DNA of 64,000 nucleotides from Lachnospiraceae bacterium. Its GTDB lineage: Bacteria; Bacillota; Clostridia; Lachnospirales; Lachnospiraceae. The position numbers and the translations under genes are program-made. Under the pieces are notes generated by a model. That model was not told where the DNA came from and made no database searches. It saw nothing but the letters and a program-made list of their open reading frames with translations. Below, piece by piece: positions 25,887-36,301 of the stretch (position 1 is the stretch's first letter; each line of letters opens with the position of its first letter). Where the stretch lies: NCBI GenBank assembly GCA_017460885.1, contig JAFUAB010000034.1, positions 211,754 to 275,753 of the forward strand. The letters are read 5' to 3'.

Positions 25887-27035
25887 TCAGAATACTCCGA
25901 ACACAGCCATAAATGTACCGGCGGCAACTGCCGTACCGATAACTCCGGCCACGTTAGGTCCCATGGCATGCATGAGCAGGAAATTGGTAGGATCGGCTTC
26001 CGCACCAACCTTCTGTGATACTCTGGCAGCCATAGGCACAGCAGATACACCTGCCGAACCGATCAGCGGATTAACCTTGCCCTTGGTAGCAATACACATC
26101 AGCTTGCCAAAGAGGACTCCCGCCGCTGTACCGAATGCAAAAGCAACAAGTCCGAGTATAACGATCTTGATCGTATCCCAGTTAAGGAATGCCTCGGCCG
26201 AAGTGGTTGCTCCTACCGAAGTACCAAGAACGATAACTACGATATACATAAGAGCGTTGGATGCAGTCTCCTGAAGCTGACGTACAACTCCCGACTCTCT
26301 GAACAGGTTACCGAGCATCAGCATACCTACAAGCGGTGCCGTAGTAGGAAGTATAAGACATACAACCACGGTAACGATTATGGGGAAAAGGATTTTTTCC
26401 AGCTTGGAAACGGGACGGAGCTGAGCCATCTTGATCTTGCGCTCTTTCTCTGTCGTGAACAGTTTCATTATAGGCGGCTGAATGATCGGCACAAGTGACA
26501 TATACGAATATGCTGCCACCGCAATCGGACCAAGCAAAGCCGTCTGTCCGAGCTTACCTGCAAGGAATATCGATGTAGGGCCGTCCGCACCACCGATTAT
26601 CGATATGGCTGCAGCGGACTTGTCGTTGAATCCCATCCAGATAGCTCCGAAATATGCAGCAAAGATACCGAACTGAGCTGCCGCTCCCAGAAGGAAGCTC
26701 TTGGGATTGGCTATCAAAGGACCGAAGTCTGTCATCGCGCCCACGCCCATGAAGATCAATGACGGCAGTATCGACCATTCATCCAGCAGGTAGAAATAAT
26801 ACAAGAGTCCACCGCCGGAGCCTCCGTCACTGACAGGTTTCATGATATCCGGATAAATGTTGACAAGCAGCATACCGAACGCAATGGGTACCAGAAGCAG
26901 AGGTTCAAAGCCCTTGGCGATAGCCAGATAAAGGAAAACCAGCGCTACGATGATCATGGCAAAATTACCGACCGTCAGATTAAAAAACGCGGTCTGGTGT
27001 ACCAGATTATCAAGCGTATTTGCTATATATGACAT
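25887..27035 (-). CDS. Sodium-ion-translocating decarboxylase, beta (membrane) subunit
   Basis: The 382-residue membrane protein has about nine hydrophobic segments. Family signatures are [19 protein letters not shown] (about 96-114), [13 protein letters not shown] (about 144-156, whose aspartate takes part in Na+ transport), and the C-terminal [16 protein letters not shown] and [13 protein letters not shown]. Decarboxylation of carboxybiotin at this subunit drives Na+ export. ACAGGAGGTTAGAGTAA before the ATG is a good RBS. It lies between the biotin carrier and the alpha-type carboxyltransferase. Confidence 0.95.
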   Translation of the reverse strand: MSYIANTLDNLVHQTAFFNLTVGNFAMIIVALVFLYLAIAKGFEPLLLVPIAFGMLLVNIYPDIMKPVSDGGSGGGLLYYFYLLDEWSILPSLIFMGVGAMTDFGPLIANPKSFLLGAAAQFGIFAAYFGAIWMGFNDKSAAAISIIGGADGPTSIFLAGKLGQTALLGPIAVAAYSYMSLVPIIQPPIMKLFTTEKERKIKMAQLRPVSKLEKILFPIIVTVVVCLILPTTAPLVGMLMLGNLFRESGVVRQLQETASNALMYIVVIVLGTSVGATTSAEAFLNWDTIKIVILGLVAFAFGTAAGVLFGKLMCIATKGKVNPLIGSAGVSAVPMAARVSQKVGAEADPTNFLLMHAMGPNVAGVIGTAVAAGTFMAVFGVF

Positions 27036-27071
27036 TTACTCTAACCTCCTGTTTTGCCTTTACGTGCAGTA

Positions 27072-27446
27072 TTACTTGAGCGTGGCAAGTACAGCGCCTG
27101 CCTCCACAGCATCACCTACCGCAACATCAATACTTGCTACTGTGCCGTCTTCGGGAGCAACAACAGGGATCTCCATCTTCATAGCCTCAACAATAACTAC
27201 TGCGTCACCCTTCTTTACAGTCTGCCCTACACTTGCTTCGATCTTAAATACCTTACCGGCAGCACCGGCTTCAACCTTGATCGAGCCTGCGCCTGCACTG
27301 GGCGTGGGAGCTGCTGCCTTGGGAGCTGCTGCGGGGGCTGCAGCCGGTCTGGGAGCTGCGGGTGCGGATACTGCACCGCTTCCTGTTCCCTCTTCTACTG
27401 TTACATCATACACGTTTCCGTTAACCGTAATGGTATAATTCTTCAT
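27072..27446 (-). CDS. Biotin carboxyl carrier protein of the Na+ decarboxylase
   Basis: The 124-residue protein has a short N-terminal strand region, an Ala/Pro linker (about 27-52) and a biotinyl domain (about 53-124). The modified lysine is K90 in EAMKMEIPV. It moves the carboxyl group from the cytosolic carboxyltransferase to the membrane beta subunit. The linker length fits a swinging-arm carrier. It is encoded between the OadG-type subunit and OadB. Confidence 0.96.
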   Translation of the reverse strand: MKNYTITVNGNVYDVTVEEGTGSGAVSAPAAPRPAAAPAAAPKAAAPTPSAGAGSIKVEAGAAGKVFKIEASVGQTVKKGDAVVIVEAMKMEIPVVAPEDGTVASIDVAVGDAVEAGAVLATLK

Positions 27447-27476
27447 CTTGTTACCATACCTTTCTTTAAATAATGC

Positions 27477-28193
27477 TTATGCTCTTTTACGAATGCTTCT
27501 TACTACAAAGCCGTCTGTACCTGCCGAGCCTTCGCTCGCAGCTATGGCGGCTGTTATTACAGCTACCAATTCAAGATCCTCTTCCTGTTTAACGATCCTT
27601 GCAATGGTATTATCCACAGCCTCTTCCTTAATGATCTTAACCTCTTCGGCTTTCTCCTTCCTGGAGAATTTGGACTGAATAACAGGGATCAGGTTAAATG
27701 CGCTGATAATCAGACTGATCAGGATAAGGACTACAAATACCGTACCCATACCGATCAGAGTATTGAGCGCTGCCTTTGTCATCAACTCGCCCATGCTGTA
27801 TTTGATATTGGTAGTGATCGATTTGGCTCCCTCGGGTCCCAGGATCATTTCCACAACAGCGTTGTGAACGGTACCTCCCACGGAAACATCGATTACCACC
27901 TCGTCCGAGCCGATCTCCGACTGGATATCTTCGATCCCGGTAAATTCGCCGATCTCATCCATTGCGCTTTCCCAGCTGAGCAGACCATTGTAGCTGACCT
28001 CGTCAGCCGCATACTGGTCCATCATACCGCTGCGTACTATGAAATCCATGTTATTTACCGTATTCTCACCTATGCTCGCAGCTTCTTCCGGTGTGCATAA
28101 AGGATTTTCGACCACTGCCGGTACAGAAGAGCCGCAGGCGCTCAGACCCAGCATGCAGGCAAGTATCATAAGTACTGCCAGACTCTTTTTCAT
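27477..28193 (-). CDS. OadG-family subunit fused to a lipoprotein-type N-terminal domain
   Basis: The start at 28193 (MKKSLAVLMILACMLG) is preferred because AAGGATG lies upstream at RBS distance. Residues 1-20 are a lipoprotein signal with a lipobox (LSAC, cysteine about 20). Residues about 25-125 are an exported domain, and about 140-165 is a single membrane helix (GMGTVFVVLILISLIISAF), typical of OadG, the small subunit that holds the carboxyltransferase to the beta subunit. The cytoplasmic tail (170-238) is charged. At 238 residues it is far longer than a classical OadG (about 80-130). Two membrane-targeting signals in one protein is odd; the first may be cleaved or act as an anchor. Confidence 0.85.
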   Translation of the reverse strand: MKKSLAVLMILACMLGLSACGSSVPAVVENPLCTPEEAASIGENTVNNMDFIVRSGMMDQYAADEVSYNGLLSWESAMDEIGEFTGIEDIQSEIGSDEVVIDVSVGGTVHNAVVEMILGPEGAKSITTNIKYSMGELMTKAALNTLIGMGTVFVVLILISLIISAFNLIPVIQSKFSRKEKAEEVKIIKEEAVDNTIARIVKQEEDLELVAVITAAIAASEGSAGTDGFVVRSIRKRA

Positions 28194-28209
28194 AGTGTTC
28201 ATCCTTTCT

Positions 28210-29634
28210 TTAAACTGTTCCATGCTTTCTCACCGGACCTTCCACAGCCTTATTCGAGAGCATCTCGAACGCGCCGATAACATACTTTCTGGTATCGGCA
28301 GGTTCTGCGATCTGATCCACATATCCGCGTGCTGCAGCGGAATTGACATTATTCTGAAGTGCCTTATAATCGGCTGCTGTCTTGCTGATCTCCTCTGCGC
28401 TCTTACCGGAAGCCAGGATCTTTGCTGCCATATCGGCATCCATGCATCCGATCTCGGCGTCAGGCCATGCGATCGTGATATCAGCGCCGAGTGACTTGGA
28501 ATTCATGGCCACGTAAGCACTTCCGTATGCCTTGCCGGTATAAACGTTAACCTTGGGAACCGTAGCTGATGCAAAGGCAGAAACGAGCTTGGCAACGTTT
28601 GATGCAAGCATCTTTTCGCAGCATTTGCATGCCTTGAACCCGGTCACATCTGTAAGTGTAAGAACCGGAATGTCAAATGCGTCACAGAAGCTGACAAATC
28701 TGGCCGCCTTGGCCGCACCTCTCGAACTGAGCACGGTGTCAAACTTCTCCGCAACCTCTCCGTCCTCTCCGACTACGGCGCTTCTGTTGGCAACGACACC
28801 GACGGTAGCTCCGTTAAGACGGATGAAAGCGGTAACGATCTCTTTGGCGCATCCGGGACGTGTCTCAAAAACATATCCGCTGTCCGCGATATCCGAGATC
28901 GCAATGATGGAGTCGCCCGCAGTCCTGTTAACATTTGAAGAAGCACGATTAAGATCATCCGTGCAATCAGCCACTGCTATATCTGAATTGTTGGAGGGAA
29001 GGAGCGCGATAAGATCGCGGATACCTGCATAAATAGAAGCCTCATCACCGACGAAATCCACATTGCCGGCTTCAAGCTGGAACTCTGCAGAGGACGTATC
29101 ACACTTATTCGTGCTGTTTCCTTCTATAGCATTGGGTGAATTAACAAAGAGCTTTCCGTTCTTCTCATCGATAAATGTAAAATCGGAAAGTGAAGCCGCT
29201 ACAGCCAGTCCTCCGCCGCAGCTGCCGAATACGGCCGTGATCTGAGGTATGATGCCGCTGGCAAGCGACTGCTTATAATAGATCTCACCAAAAGCCTCAA
29301 GTGCATCGGTGGATTCCTCAAGTCTTAAGCCTGCGGAATCGATGAGTCCGATCACAGGGGCTCCGGTCTTGAGTGCAAGGTCATAAAGACCCGAAATCTT
29401 TTTGGCATGCATCTCGCCTACGCTTCCGCCCAGAACCTTGGAATCCTGAGCGTATACATAAACAAGACGATCACCTATCACTCCGTATCCGGTAACTACA
29501 CCGTCGGAAGGAGTGTCTGTCTGTTTCAGATTGAAGTCAGTAGCTCTCGCTGTAACACGTGCGCCGATTTCAACGAAACTGTTGGCATCGAGCAGGGAAT
29601 CGATCCTCGCTCTAGCTTGCGTGGTACTACTCAT
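28210..29634 (-). CDS. Carboxyltransferase of the methylmalonyl-CoA decarboxylase / propionyl-CoA carboxylase beta family
   Basis: The 474-residue protein is a crotonase-fold acyl-CoA carboxyltransferase. The N-terminal half has VYAQDSKVLGGSVGEMHAKK (about 74-93) and FGSCGGGLAVAASL (about 137-150); the C-terminal half has a second oxyanion motif and the biotin pocket (GKAYGSAYVAMNSKSLGAD). It fits subunit alpha of methylmalonyl-CoA or a related acyl-CoA decarboxylase. At about 470 residues it is slightly shorter than the usual 510-520. GGAGGGCATAAATAA precedes the ATG. It is first in the operon, so the cell makes two unrelated carboxyltransferases for one biotin carrier and pump. Confidence 0.9.
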   Translation of the reverse strand: MSSTTQARARIDSLLDANSFVEIGARVTARATDFNLKQTDTPSDGVVTGYGVIGDRLVYVYAQDSKVLGGSVGEMHAKKISGLYDLALKTGAPVIGLIDSAGLRLEESTDALEAFGEIYYKQSLASGIIPQITAVFGSCGGGLAVAASLSDFTFIDEKNGKLFVNSPNAIEGNSTNKCDTSSAEFQLEAGNVDFVGDEASIYAGIRDLIALLPSNNSDIAVADCTDDLNRASSNVNRTAGDSIIAISDIADSGYVFETRPGCAKEIVTAFIRLNGATVGVVANRSAVVGEDGEVAEKFDTVLSSRGAAKAARFVSFCDAFDIPVLTLTDVTGFKACKCCEKMLASNVAKLVSAFASATVPKVNVYTGKAYGSAYVAMNSKSLGADITIAWPDAEIGCMDADMAAKILASGKSAEEISKTAADYKALQNNVNSAAARGYVDQIAEPADTRKYVIGAFEMLSNKAVEGPVRKHGTV

Positions 29635-29696
29635 TTATTTATGCCCTCCATTAAAAAATTAAAAGATGTTACTAGTACAAAACACCATTAAGAGTT

Positions 29697-29726
29697 ATTT
29701 TAACACAATTAAATATATATCGTAAA
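29697..29726 (-). promoter_or_regulatory. Probable promoter of the Na+ decarboxylase operon
   Basis: Minus-strand TTTACG (29726-29721), an 18-bp spacer and TAAAAT (29702-29697) in an AT-rich gap, about 60 bp before the first gene's ATG. Confidence 0.4.
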
Positions 29727-29773
29727 TACTTTGAGTAATTAAAATATAATTCGTAGAAGCACTTATGCGGGGC

Positions 29774-31240
29774 TCAGTCCGTATAATACATGATCACAGG
29801 AGTACCGACCTCTGCAAGCTCATAAAGCCTGCTGACCGCATCCATGGGAGTGTTGATACACCCGTGAGACCCGTTTTTCATATAGATATCTCCTCCGAAC
29901 GAGCTTCTCCATGTTGCATCATGAATACCTATATGTCCGTTAACCGCCATCCAGTAATTCACAAAAGTCGCATAATCGGGTCCGATCAGTGTCCTGTTGC
30001 GCTGTTTGAAATAAATATAATTGGTTCCGCTCGGAGTGCTCATCCTTCTCGCCATATCACCGGTTACCACGGGAGTTTCTATTATGAGTTCTCCGTTTTG
30101 ATAGTAATACAGATTCTGAGCCGTCATATTGACCTCTATATATGTATCTCCGATATCATCCGATCCCTGATAGAGAGCCATCTGTTCATACTCAGGAACA
30201 TGCTCCTCGATCAGATGAATCTTCACGGCGTTTTTGAGATATTCCTTTTCGGCCTTCCGGTTGAGCTTATTGCCGTATATGCCTCCGGATATCTCGATCT
30301 CACCGGAATCAGTGGTCATGAACTTTCTGACGGCGCCTACGGTATCATAGCGATCCGCCAGGTCATCCACCCAGGCCTCTATCGCTTCATCATCCCAAAG
30401 ATACGGTTCCGCCGGTGCGGCATCCTCTGCCGGATCTGTTATCTGACCGTTGTCATTTGGGATATCCCGTCCTTCGACGGAATCAGAGAGTACAGGATTT
30501 CCATCCCCGTCTCTGAGCAGGAACCCGCTCAGTACGGATTCGTCGAGCTCCTCCCTGTCTTCTCCCATCAGATAAGTAACGCGTGCCCCGAGCATGGATT
30601 TGATATCCGAATACTCCTCAATGATATGCATCTGTTCCGAAGTATAGGTACAGTCGTAAAAATACGAGTCATCCAGGACAAGCAATTCCTCGGAGTTGTA
30701 AATACAGTCGCTGACAGCGTTCCTGATCTTTTCGGTTTCGGGGCGGTGCATCAGGTTATCCTTAAGCACATAGACCCCGTTCTCACAGCTGTAGGACACT
30801 TCGGGCTCCTCATCATACGTAAATATTCCCTCCGTATCCAGAACCGCGTCAAGTTTATCCGTATTAAAGCTGACGATCGGATTGAGTGTACGTGAACTGG
30901 AAGAAACGAGATTTGCCGGCCAGAGCCATGAATTCTGGGAATTAAGAAAGAAACCGAGAGCCTGTCCGAAATCATAATTAAAATCTATGGACTGAGGATC
31001 TATATGCATATTGAAATCATCATTTTCGGTCTTTATCGTCAGTCCGTGGTATTCATACCGGTCCGTGAGCATACGGTTGATCTCCTCGGGCGTATGTCCG
31101 GTGCAGTATATACCGTTGATCTGGGTACCGTAGCTGAAAGAGTCACGATAATAATAACCCAGGCCCAGATAAACCAGGCCCAGGATAAGAAATGCCGACA
31201 GTATAAATGCCAAAAGCGTTTTTGTTATAAACGATCTCAT
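29774..31240 (-). CDS. Membrane-anchored L,D-transpeptidase (YkuD) with peptidoglycan-binding-like domains
   Basis: The 488-residue protein has one N-terminal membrane helix (about 8-30), a PG_binding_4-like region (about 60-330) and a C-terminal YkuD domain (about 360-486). Catalytic motifs are GHIGIHDATWRSSFG (about 432-446) and the cysteine motif GSHGCINTPMDAVSRL (about 457-472). It forms 3-3 cross-links in peptidoglycan or anchors proteins to it. It overlaps the ilvB stop by 4 bp (ATGA), so it is translated as part of the amino acid operon, although the two functions are unrelated. Confidence 0.93.
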   Translation of the reverse strand: MRSFITKTLLAFILSAFLILGLVYLGLGYYYRDSFSYGTQINGIYCTGHTPEEINRMLTDRYEYHGLTIKTENDDFNMHIDPQSIDFNYDFGQALGFFLNSQNSWLWPANLVSSSSRTLNPIVSFNTDKLDAVLDTEGIFTYDEEPEVSYSCENGVYVLKDNLMHRPETEKIRNAVSDCIYNSEELLVLDDSYFYDCTYTSEQMHIIEEYSDIKSMLGARVTYLMGEDREELDESVLSGFLLRDGDGNPVLSDSVEGRDIPNDNGQITDPAEDAAPAEPYLWDDEAIEAWVDDLADRYDTVGAVRKFMTTDSGEIEISGGIYGNKLNRKAEKEYLKNAVKIHLIEEHVPEYEQMALYQGSDDIGDTYIEVNMTAQNLYYYQNGELIIETPVVTGDMARRMSTPSGTNYIYFKQRNRTLIGPDYATFVNYWMAVNGHIGIHDATWRSSFGGDIYMKNGSHGCINTPMDAVSRLYELAEVGTPVIMYYTD

Positions 31241-32913
31241 AGATCAGATGCGTCAAAAGTCTTATCAAGCGGAGCGCCGGGTGATGACATCGGAAATACC
31301 TTATCATCCTCCGGGATAATGCAGTTCAATACGACCGGAGTACCTGCTTTTGCAAGTTCAAGAGCCCTCGAAACGGCAGGTTCGACCTCTTCTTTTGTGC
31401 TGACAAGTATCGCCTCGCAGCCAAGTCCCTCCGCAACCTTGCAGAAATCCACCTTATCCGTGAGTACGGTCTGTGAATATCTCTGACCGTAATACAGGGT
31501 CTGCCACTGACGTACCATTCCGAGCACGTGGTTGTTTATAACAACCTCGATGATACCTATATCATATCTGCTGGCTGTGGCAAGCTCCTGCATATTCATT
31601 CTGAAGCAGCCGTCACCCGCTATATTTATACATATCCTGTCGGGACGGCCGACCTTGGCTCCTATGCAGGCTCCGAGTCCGTAGCCCATTGTACCGAGTC
31701 CGCCGGACGAAAGGAATGTACGCGGCTCCGAATAAGTGTAATATTGGGACGCCCACATCTGATGCTGTCCGACATCCGTTGTTATGATAGCGTTTCCTGC
31801 CGTCTGTTCATAGATTTTCTGCATGATATACGGACACGATAGCCCGCTCTCGTCATATGAAAGAGGATACTTATCCTTAAGCTCCCTGATCTCGGCAAGC
31901 CATTCGGAATGATCGGCCTGCTTGACCTTACCGTTGAGTTCGGACAATATAGACTTAAGATCACCTACAAGGAATGCATCTGCGTGAATGTTCTTATGTA
32001 TCTCGGCAGCATCGATATCGATATGAATGATACGGGCCTCCGATGCGAACGATCTCGGATCGCCGATAACACGGTCTGAAAATCTGGCACCGAGTGCGAT
32101 CAGCAGATCACACCTGCATACCCCGAAATTCGAAGCCTTTGTGCCGTGCATGCCTATCATTCCCGTATACTTTTCATCTTTTCCGTCAAACACTCCCTTG
32201 CCCATCAGTGTGTCGCAGACCGGGGAATCGGCAAGCTGTGCCAGCTCCCTGACCTCCCTGTAAGCTCCGGAGATGACCGCACCTCCACCGACATAGATAA
32301 ACGGACGCTTTGCGCTGTTTATCATTTCAGCTATCCTGTCAAGATCCTCTTCGGACACTTCGGACTTAACCCCCGGGATATCGATACGGACCGGTTCATA
32401 TTCACAGGTATTTGCAGTTACATCCTTCGTAATATCCACAAGCACCGGACCGGGTCTGCCCGTTCTGGCTATCCTGAACGCGTTGCGTATGGTGTCGGCC
32501 AGGATATTGACATCCTTTACGATATAGCCATGCTTGGTTATAGGCATTGTCACGCCGGCGATATCCACCTCCTGAAACGAATCCTTGCCCAGTGCAGGCA
32601 GATTAACATTACAGGTAATGGCGACCATGGGAACACTGTCCATATATGCGGTCGCGATACCGGTAACCAGATTTGTGGCACCAGGGCCTGATGTAGCCAT
32701 GCATACGCCTACCTTTCCGGTAGCTCTGGCATATCCGTCCGCGGCATGTGCCGCTCCCTGCTCATGGCTGGTAAGCACATGCCTGATCTCTGACGAATGC
32801 TTATAAAGGGCATCATACACATTAAGGATGGTTCCTCCGGGATAACCGAAAACGGTATCCACGCCCTGTTCCTTCAAACACTCCACAACAATTTCAGCAC
32901 CGGTTAATTGCAT
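31237..32913 (-). CDS. ilvB: Acetolactate synthase, large (catalytic) subunit
   Basis: The 558-residue ThDP enzyme makes acetolactate or acetohydroxybutyrate for valine, leucine and isoleucine synthesis. TPP_N domain: VFGYPGGTILNVYDAL (about 21-36) and HEQGAAHAADGYARATG. Central domain near 195-330. TPP_C domain: GDGCFRMNMQELATA (about 433-447), the ThDP/Mg2+ motif. GGAGATAATAAG precedes the ATG. No ilvN regulatory subunit or ilvC lies in the window, so these would be elsewhere. The ORF is 72 bp after ilvD. Confidence 0.95.
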   Translation of the reverse strand: MQLTGAEIVVECLKEQGVDTVFGYPGGTILNVYDALYKHSSEIRHVLTSHEQGAAHAADGYARATGKVGVCMATSGPGATNLVTGIATAYMDSVPMVAITCNVNLPALGKDSFQEVDIAGVTMPITKHGYIVKDVNILADTIRNAFRIARTGRPGPVLVDITKDVTANTCEYEPVRIDIPGVKSEVSEEDLDRIAEMINSAKRPFIYVGGGAVISGAYREVRELAQLADSPVCDTLMGKGVFDGKDEKYTGMIGMHGTKASNFGVCRCDLLIALGARFSDRVIGDPRSFASEARIIHIDIDAAEIHKNIHADAFLVGDLKSILSELNGKVKQADHSEWLAEIRELKDKYPLSYDESGLSCPYIMQKIYEQTAGNAIITTDVGQHQMWASQYYTYSEPRTFLSSGGLGTMGYGLGACIGAKVGRPDRICINIAGDGCFRMNMQELATASRYDIGIIEVVINNHVLGMVRQWQTLYYGQRYSQTVLTDKVDFCKVAEGLGCEAILVSTKEEVEPAVSRALELAKAGTPVVLNCIIPEDDKVFPMSSPGAPLDKTFDASDL

Positions 32914-32985
32914 CTTATTATCTCCTATACTTTATTATCTTCGACCGTGGATCTCTGGCAGCTCCAAGGGAGCCGCATCCGGTGA

Positions 32986-34650
32986 TCACTTAATCTCAAG
33001 GACCGCCCCGCGGTTTCCGCTGGTGACCATTTTTTCATAACGGGACAGATAACCCGTTGTAACCTTAGGCTCTCTCGGAGTCCATGCCGCACGTCTCTTC
33101 TCCATCTCTTCATCGGAGATTTCAACATTCAGAGTCATGTTAGGTATATCAATTGAGATCGTATCGCCCTCATGAACAAGAGCTATAGGTCCGCCGACAG
33201 CGGCCTCGGGAGACACATGTCCGATGGATGCCCCGCGGCTGGCTCCCGAGAATCTTCCGTCAGTTATAAGCGCTACTGAGGATCCGAGCCCCATACCCGC
33301 TATGGCGGATGTGGGATTGAGCATCTCTCTCATGCCGGGGCCGCCTTTGGGTCCCTCATATCTGATCACAACCACATCACCGGCCACGATCCTGCCGGAC
33401 TTGATGGCATCAATGGCGTCCTCTTCACATTCAAATACTCTGGCAGGTCCCGAGTGCACCATCATTTCCTCTACGACCGCGGATCTTTTGACAACAGATC
33501 CGTCCGGAGCAAGATTACCCTTGAGCACGGCCAGTCCGCCGGTCTTTGAATACGGATTATCCAGAGGTCTGATAACCTCGGGATCCTTATTTACCGCATC
33601 CCTGATGTTTTCCCCGACTGTCCTGCCCGTAACGGTCATGCAGTCAAGGTTTAAAAGTCCGATCTCGGAAAGCTCTTTCATTACGGCATATACGCCTCCG
33701 GCCTCGTTGAGATCCTCCATGTATGTCGGACCGGCAGGTGCCAAATGGCAGAGATTGGGGGTTTTTTCCGAAATCTCATTTGCATATGCGATATCGAAAT
33801 CAAAACCTATCTCATGGGCTATCGCAGGCAGATGCAGCATGGAATTTGTCGAGCATCCGAGAGCCATGTCGACGGTAAGGGCATTGATGATGGCTTCCCT
33901 GGTCATGATATCCCTGGGTTTGATATCCTTCTTAAGCATTTCCATCACGGCATATCCGGCCTTCTTGGCCAGCTTGATACGTTCGGAATATACCGCAGGT
34001 ATGGTTCCGTTGCCCCTAAGCCCCATTCCGAGAGCTTCAGTCAGACAGTTCATGGAATTGGCAGTATACATTCCCGAGCAGGAACCGCAGGTAGGACATA
34101 CCTTGGCTTCAAATTCCTTTACATCCTCCTCGGTCATTGTGCCGGCCGAGTACGATCCGACAGCCTCAAACATACTTGAAAGGCTTCTCTTCTGTCCTTT
34201 AACGCGGCCCGCAAGCATAGGACCTCCGGAAACGAATACGGTAGGCACATTTATCCTTGCTGCGGCCATCAGCAGACCGGGTACATTCTTGTCACAGTTG
34301 GGAACCATCACGAGCGCATCGAACTGATGTGCCAGTGCCATACATTCAGTGGAATCAGCTATCAGATCTCTTGTTACAAGCGAATACTTCATTCCGATAT
34401 GCCCCATGGCTATACCGTCGCATACAGCTATCGCGGGAAATACCACCGGCACTCCTCCGGCCTCGGCAACTCCCTGTTTAACCGCATTCACAATCTTATC
34501 GAGATTCATATGCCCCGGCACGATCTCATTGTAGGAGCTGACAATACCGACCATAGGCCTGTTCATCTCTTCCTCGGTAAAGCCCAGCGCATTAAACAGC
34601 GATCTGTGCGGGGCCTGCTGCATTCCCTTCTTTACATTATCACTTTTCAT
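32986..34650 (-). CDS. ilvD: Dihydroxy-acid dehydratase
   Basis: The 554-residue Fe-S enzyme dehydrates 2,3-dihydroxy-3-methylvalerate/-isovalerate to the keto acids. The Fe-S cysteines are in [15 protein letters not shown] (about C114) and [19 protein letters not shown] (about 183-201). [20 protein letters not shown] (about 428-447) and [12 protein letters not shown] (about 472-483) are family signatures. The start at 34650 is chosen for GGAGGTAAAA directly before ATG; a longer reading from 34692 overlaps the membrane-protein gene. It belongs to the leuB-(membrane protein)-ilvD-ilvB series. Confidence 0.96.
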   Translation of the reverse strand: MKSDNVKKGMQQAPHRSLFNALGFTEEEMNRPMVGIVSSYNEIVPGHMNLDKIVNAVKQGVAEAGGVPVVFPAIAVCDGIAMGHIGMKYSLVTRDLIADSTECMALAHQFDALVMVPNCDKNVPGLLMAAARINVPTVFVSGGPMLAGRVKGQKRSLSSMFEAVGSYSAGTMTEEDVKEFEAKVCPTCGSCSGMYTANSMNCLTEALGMGLRGNGTIPAVYSERIKLAKKAGYAVMEMLKKDIKPRDIMTREAIINALTVDMALGCSTNSMLHLPAIAHEIGFDFDIAYANEISEKTPNLCHLAPAGPTYMEDLNEAGGVYAVMKELSEIGLLNLDCMTVTGRTVGENIRDAVNKDPEVIRPLDNPYSKTGGLAVLKGNLAPDGSVVKRSAVVEEMMVHSGPARVFECEEDAIDAIKSGRIVAGDVVVIRYEGPKGGPGMREMLNPTSAIAGMGLGSSVALITDGRFSGASRGASIGHVSPEAAVGGPIALVHEGDTISIDIPNMTLNVEISDEEMEKRRAAWTPREPKVTTGYLSRYEKMVTSGNRGAVLEIK

Positions 34651-34669
34651 TTTTACCTCCGTTTTCAGG

Positions 34670-36301
34670 TCAGTTGCCAGCATACACTTCATAATAAGTA
34701 TTTCTCAGAAGCTGTTTCATTCCGTTTATTTTTGCGTGATCAACGGAACTGTGATCATAATAGAATTCCCAATGATATTCCGCATCGGGATCGAGCATTT
34801 CCTTATCCAGGATAATTATATCCGCCTCATTCATGGGAACCGATTCCGGATATTCATCATAGAGGAATCTGTACATGTATTCCTGGTCACAGTCGGTCAG
34901 ACATATCTTAAGTCCCTCATCGGCATATTCGTCGAGCCTCACCTGACGCATTAACTCCAGTACAGCCTGCTCCTTATCTCCATAAGGGGTATTATAATCG
35001 CTGCTGAAGATATAAGCAAATGCAATCGCCGTTACAATTAACGATAATCCGTTTGTAAACATTGGACGAAGTGCACCAAACAGAACATACAGCAGATACG
35101 AAATGCACATTGCAACAGCAACGGCATAAAACATGAATGTTCTTACATAAGGCAGTTTGGACTGTATAAAAACGGTAACAGGCGTAACGAGTGCAAAGCA
35201 GATCACCAGCCACGAAAAGCATATCAGCCGGTCCCCCGTCTCATCGGATGAGACCTTTACATGCTTTGAGGAAATGCTTTCTCCGGTATTACCGGTGACT
35301 CCTGTCCCTTTCAGATACAGTCTGCGTGAAATGACCGTCATAACGGCCAGCAGCATCGACAGAGCCGTCAGTATCATCAGCACGATCCCGAAAGGATAAT
35401 AATGATTGAAGATATCGACGAAATGATCCGTAAACGCCCTGATATAACCCTCTCGCGAAACACTCTGTATATAGGGAGTCGCCAGCATATATTCCGCCCC
35501 TGTACGTAATGCCCCGACAGGATCTGCCTTGATAACGTTAAGCTGATACATGCCGAAATACATTCCGCCCTCCTCTTTGCTGAGCAGGTTGGAGCCAATG
35601 GCAAGCCACACCACGGAGTATACAAACAGAGTCCCGACCGCTGCCGCCACCGAGGAGATTATCACTCTGACAAGCCGGCGCGGTTTATTTAACGCCAAAA
35701 GACATGTGAGCGCACAGAAACAGATCGTTACGACCCAATACAGAGTCGTCATAACGGTATAGAAACCGAGTACCATGGAAAAGGCCCAAAGTACATAATA
35801 CCTGATACCGTCCTCCTCGTCGAAGCAGATGTGCAGCAAACACACTACAGCCAACAACATCATATTAGCGGAAAGTGCATATCCCCTTCCCTGAACGGTG
35901 ATGACATTGACCTGCCACGCTCCAATGTATATCGCCGGGATAAGAGGTGCAAATCCGCGTCCCGTCAGTCTTCTTGAGATCATACACAGCATGATCAGAT
36001 TGCCGATGGATGCAAGGAACGAAATCCCTCTGAGCGCGATATACGGATTGCGTATGATCATATAGACCGCCCCGCTCAGAGCGGAATACCCGAGATGATT
36101 GTTCGGTACCGGCCAATGGATGCCCGCATACACAGGTCCCCTGCTTATGAAAAAATTATAGGTATAAAGCTCGTCATACCACGGGGCAAAAGCAAACATC
36201 CTGTATGCATAGTAGATGCCTGCGATCACCGTCATAACCGCAAGGAGATCCCATTCGATATCCCTTATGCGGTTTTGTATACGCTCTTTATTCAGATGCA
36301 T
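34670..36301 (-). CDS. GT-C-type multi-pass membrane protein (glycosyltransferase 39-like)
   Basis: The 543-residue protein has about eleven or twelve hydrophobic segments. The first extracytoplasmic loop carries [15 protein letters not shown] (about 32-46), where the DE pair is in the position of the catalytic acid of GT-C glycosyltransferases such as ArnT/PMT. This is followed by [14 protein letters not shown]. The soluble C-terminal part (about 440-543) holds no known motif. It probably transfers a sugar from a lipid carrier to an envelope acceptor; the substrate is unknown. It overlaps leuB by 10 bp and ends 19 bp before ilvD, so it is embedded in the amino acid operon. Confidence 0.8.
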   Translation of the reverse strand: MHLNKERIQNRIRDIEWDLLAVMTVIAGIYYAYRMFAFAPWYDELYTYNFFISRGPVYAGIHWPVPNNHLGYSALSGAVYMIIRNPYIALRGISFLASIGNLIMLCMISRRLTGRGFAPLIPAIYIGAWQVNVITVQGRGYALSANMMLLAVVCLLHICFDEEDGIRYYVLWAFSMVLGFYTVMTTLYWVVTICFCALTCLLALNKPRRLVRVIISSVAAAVGTLFVYSVVWLAIGSNLLSKEEGGMYFGMYQLNVIKADPVGALRTGAEYMLATPYIQSVSREGYIRAFTDHFVDIFNHYYPFGIVLMILTALSMLLAVMTVISRRLYLKGTGVTGNTGESISSKHVKVSSDETGDRLICFSWLVICFALVTPVTVFIQSKLPYVRTFMFYAVAVAMCISYLLYVLFGALRPMFTNGLSLIVTAIAFAYIFSSDYNTPYGDKEQAVLELMRQVRLDEYADEGLKICLTDCDQEYMYRFLYDEYPESVPMNEADIIILDKEMLDPDAEYHWEFYYDHSSVDHAKINGMKQLLRNTYYEVYAGN

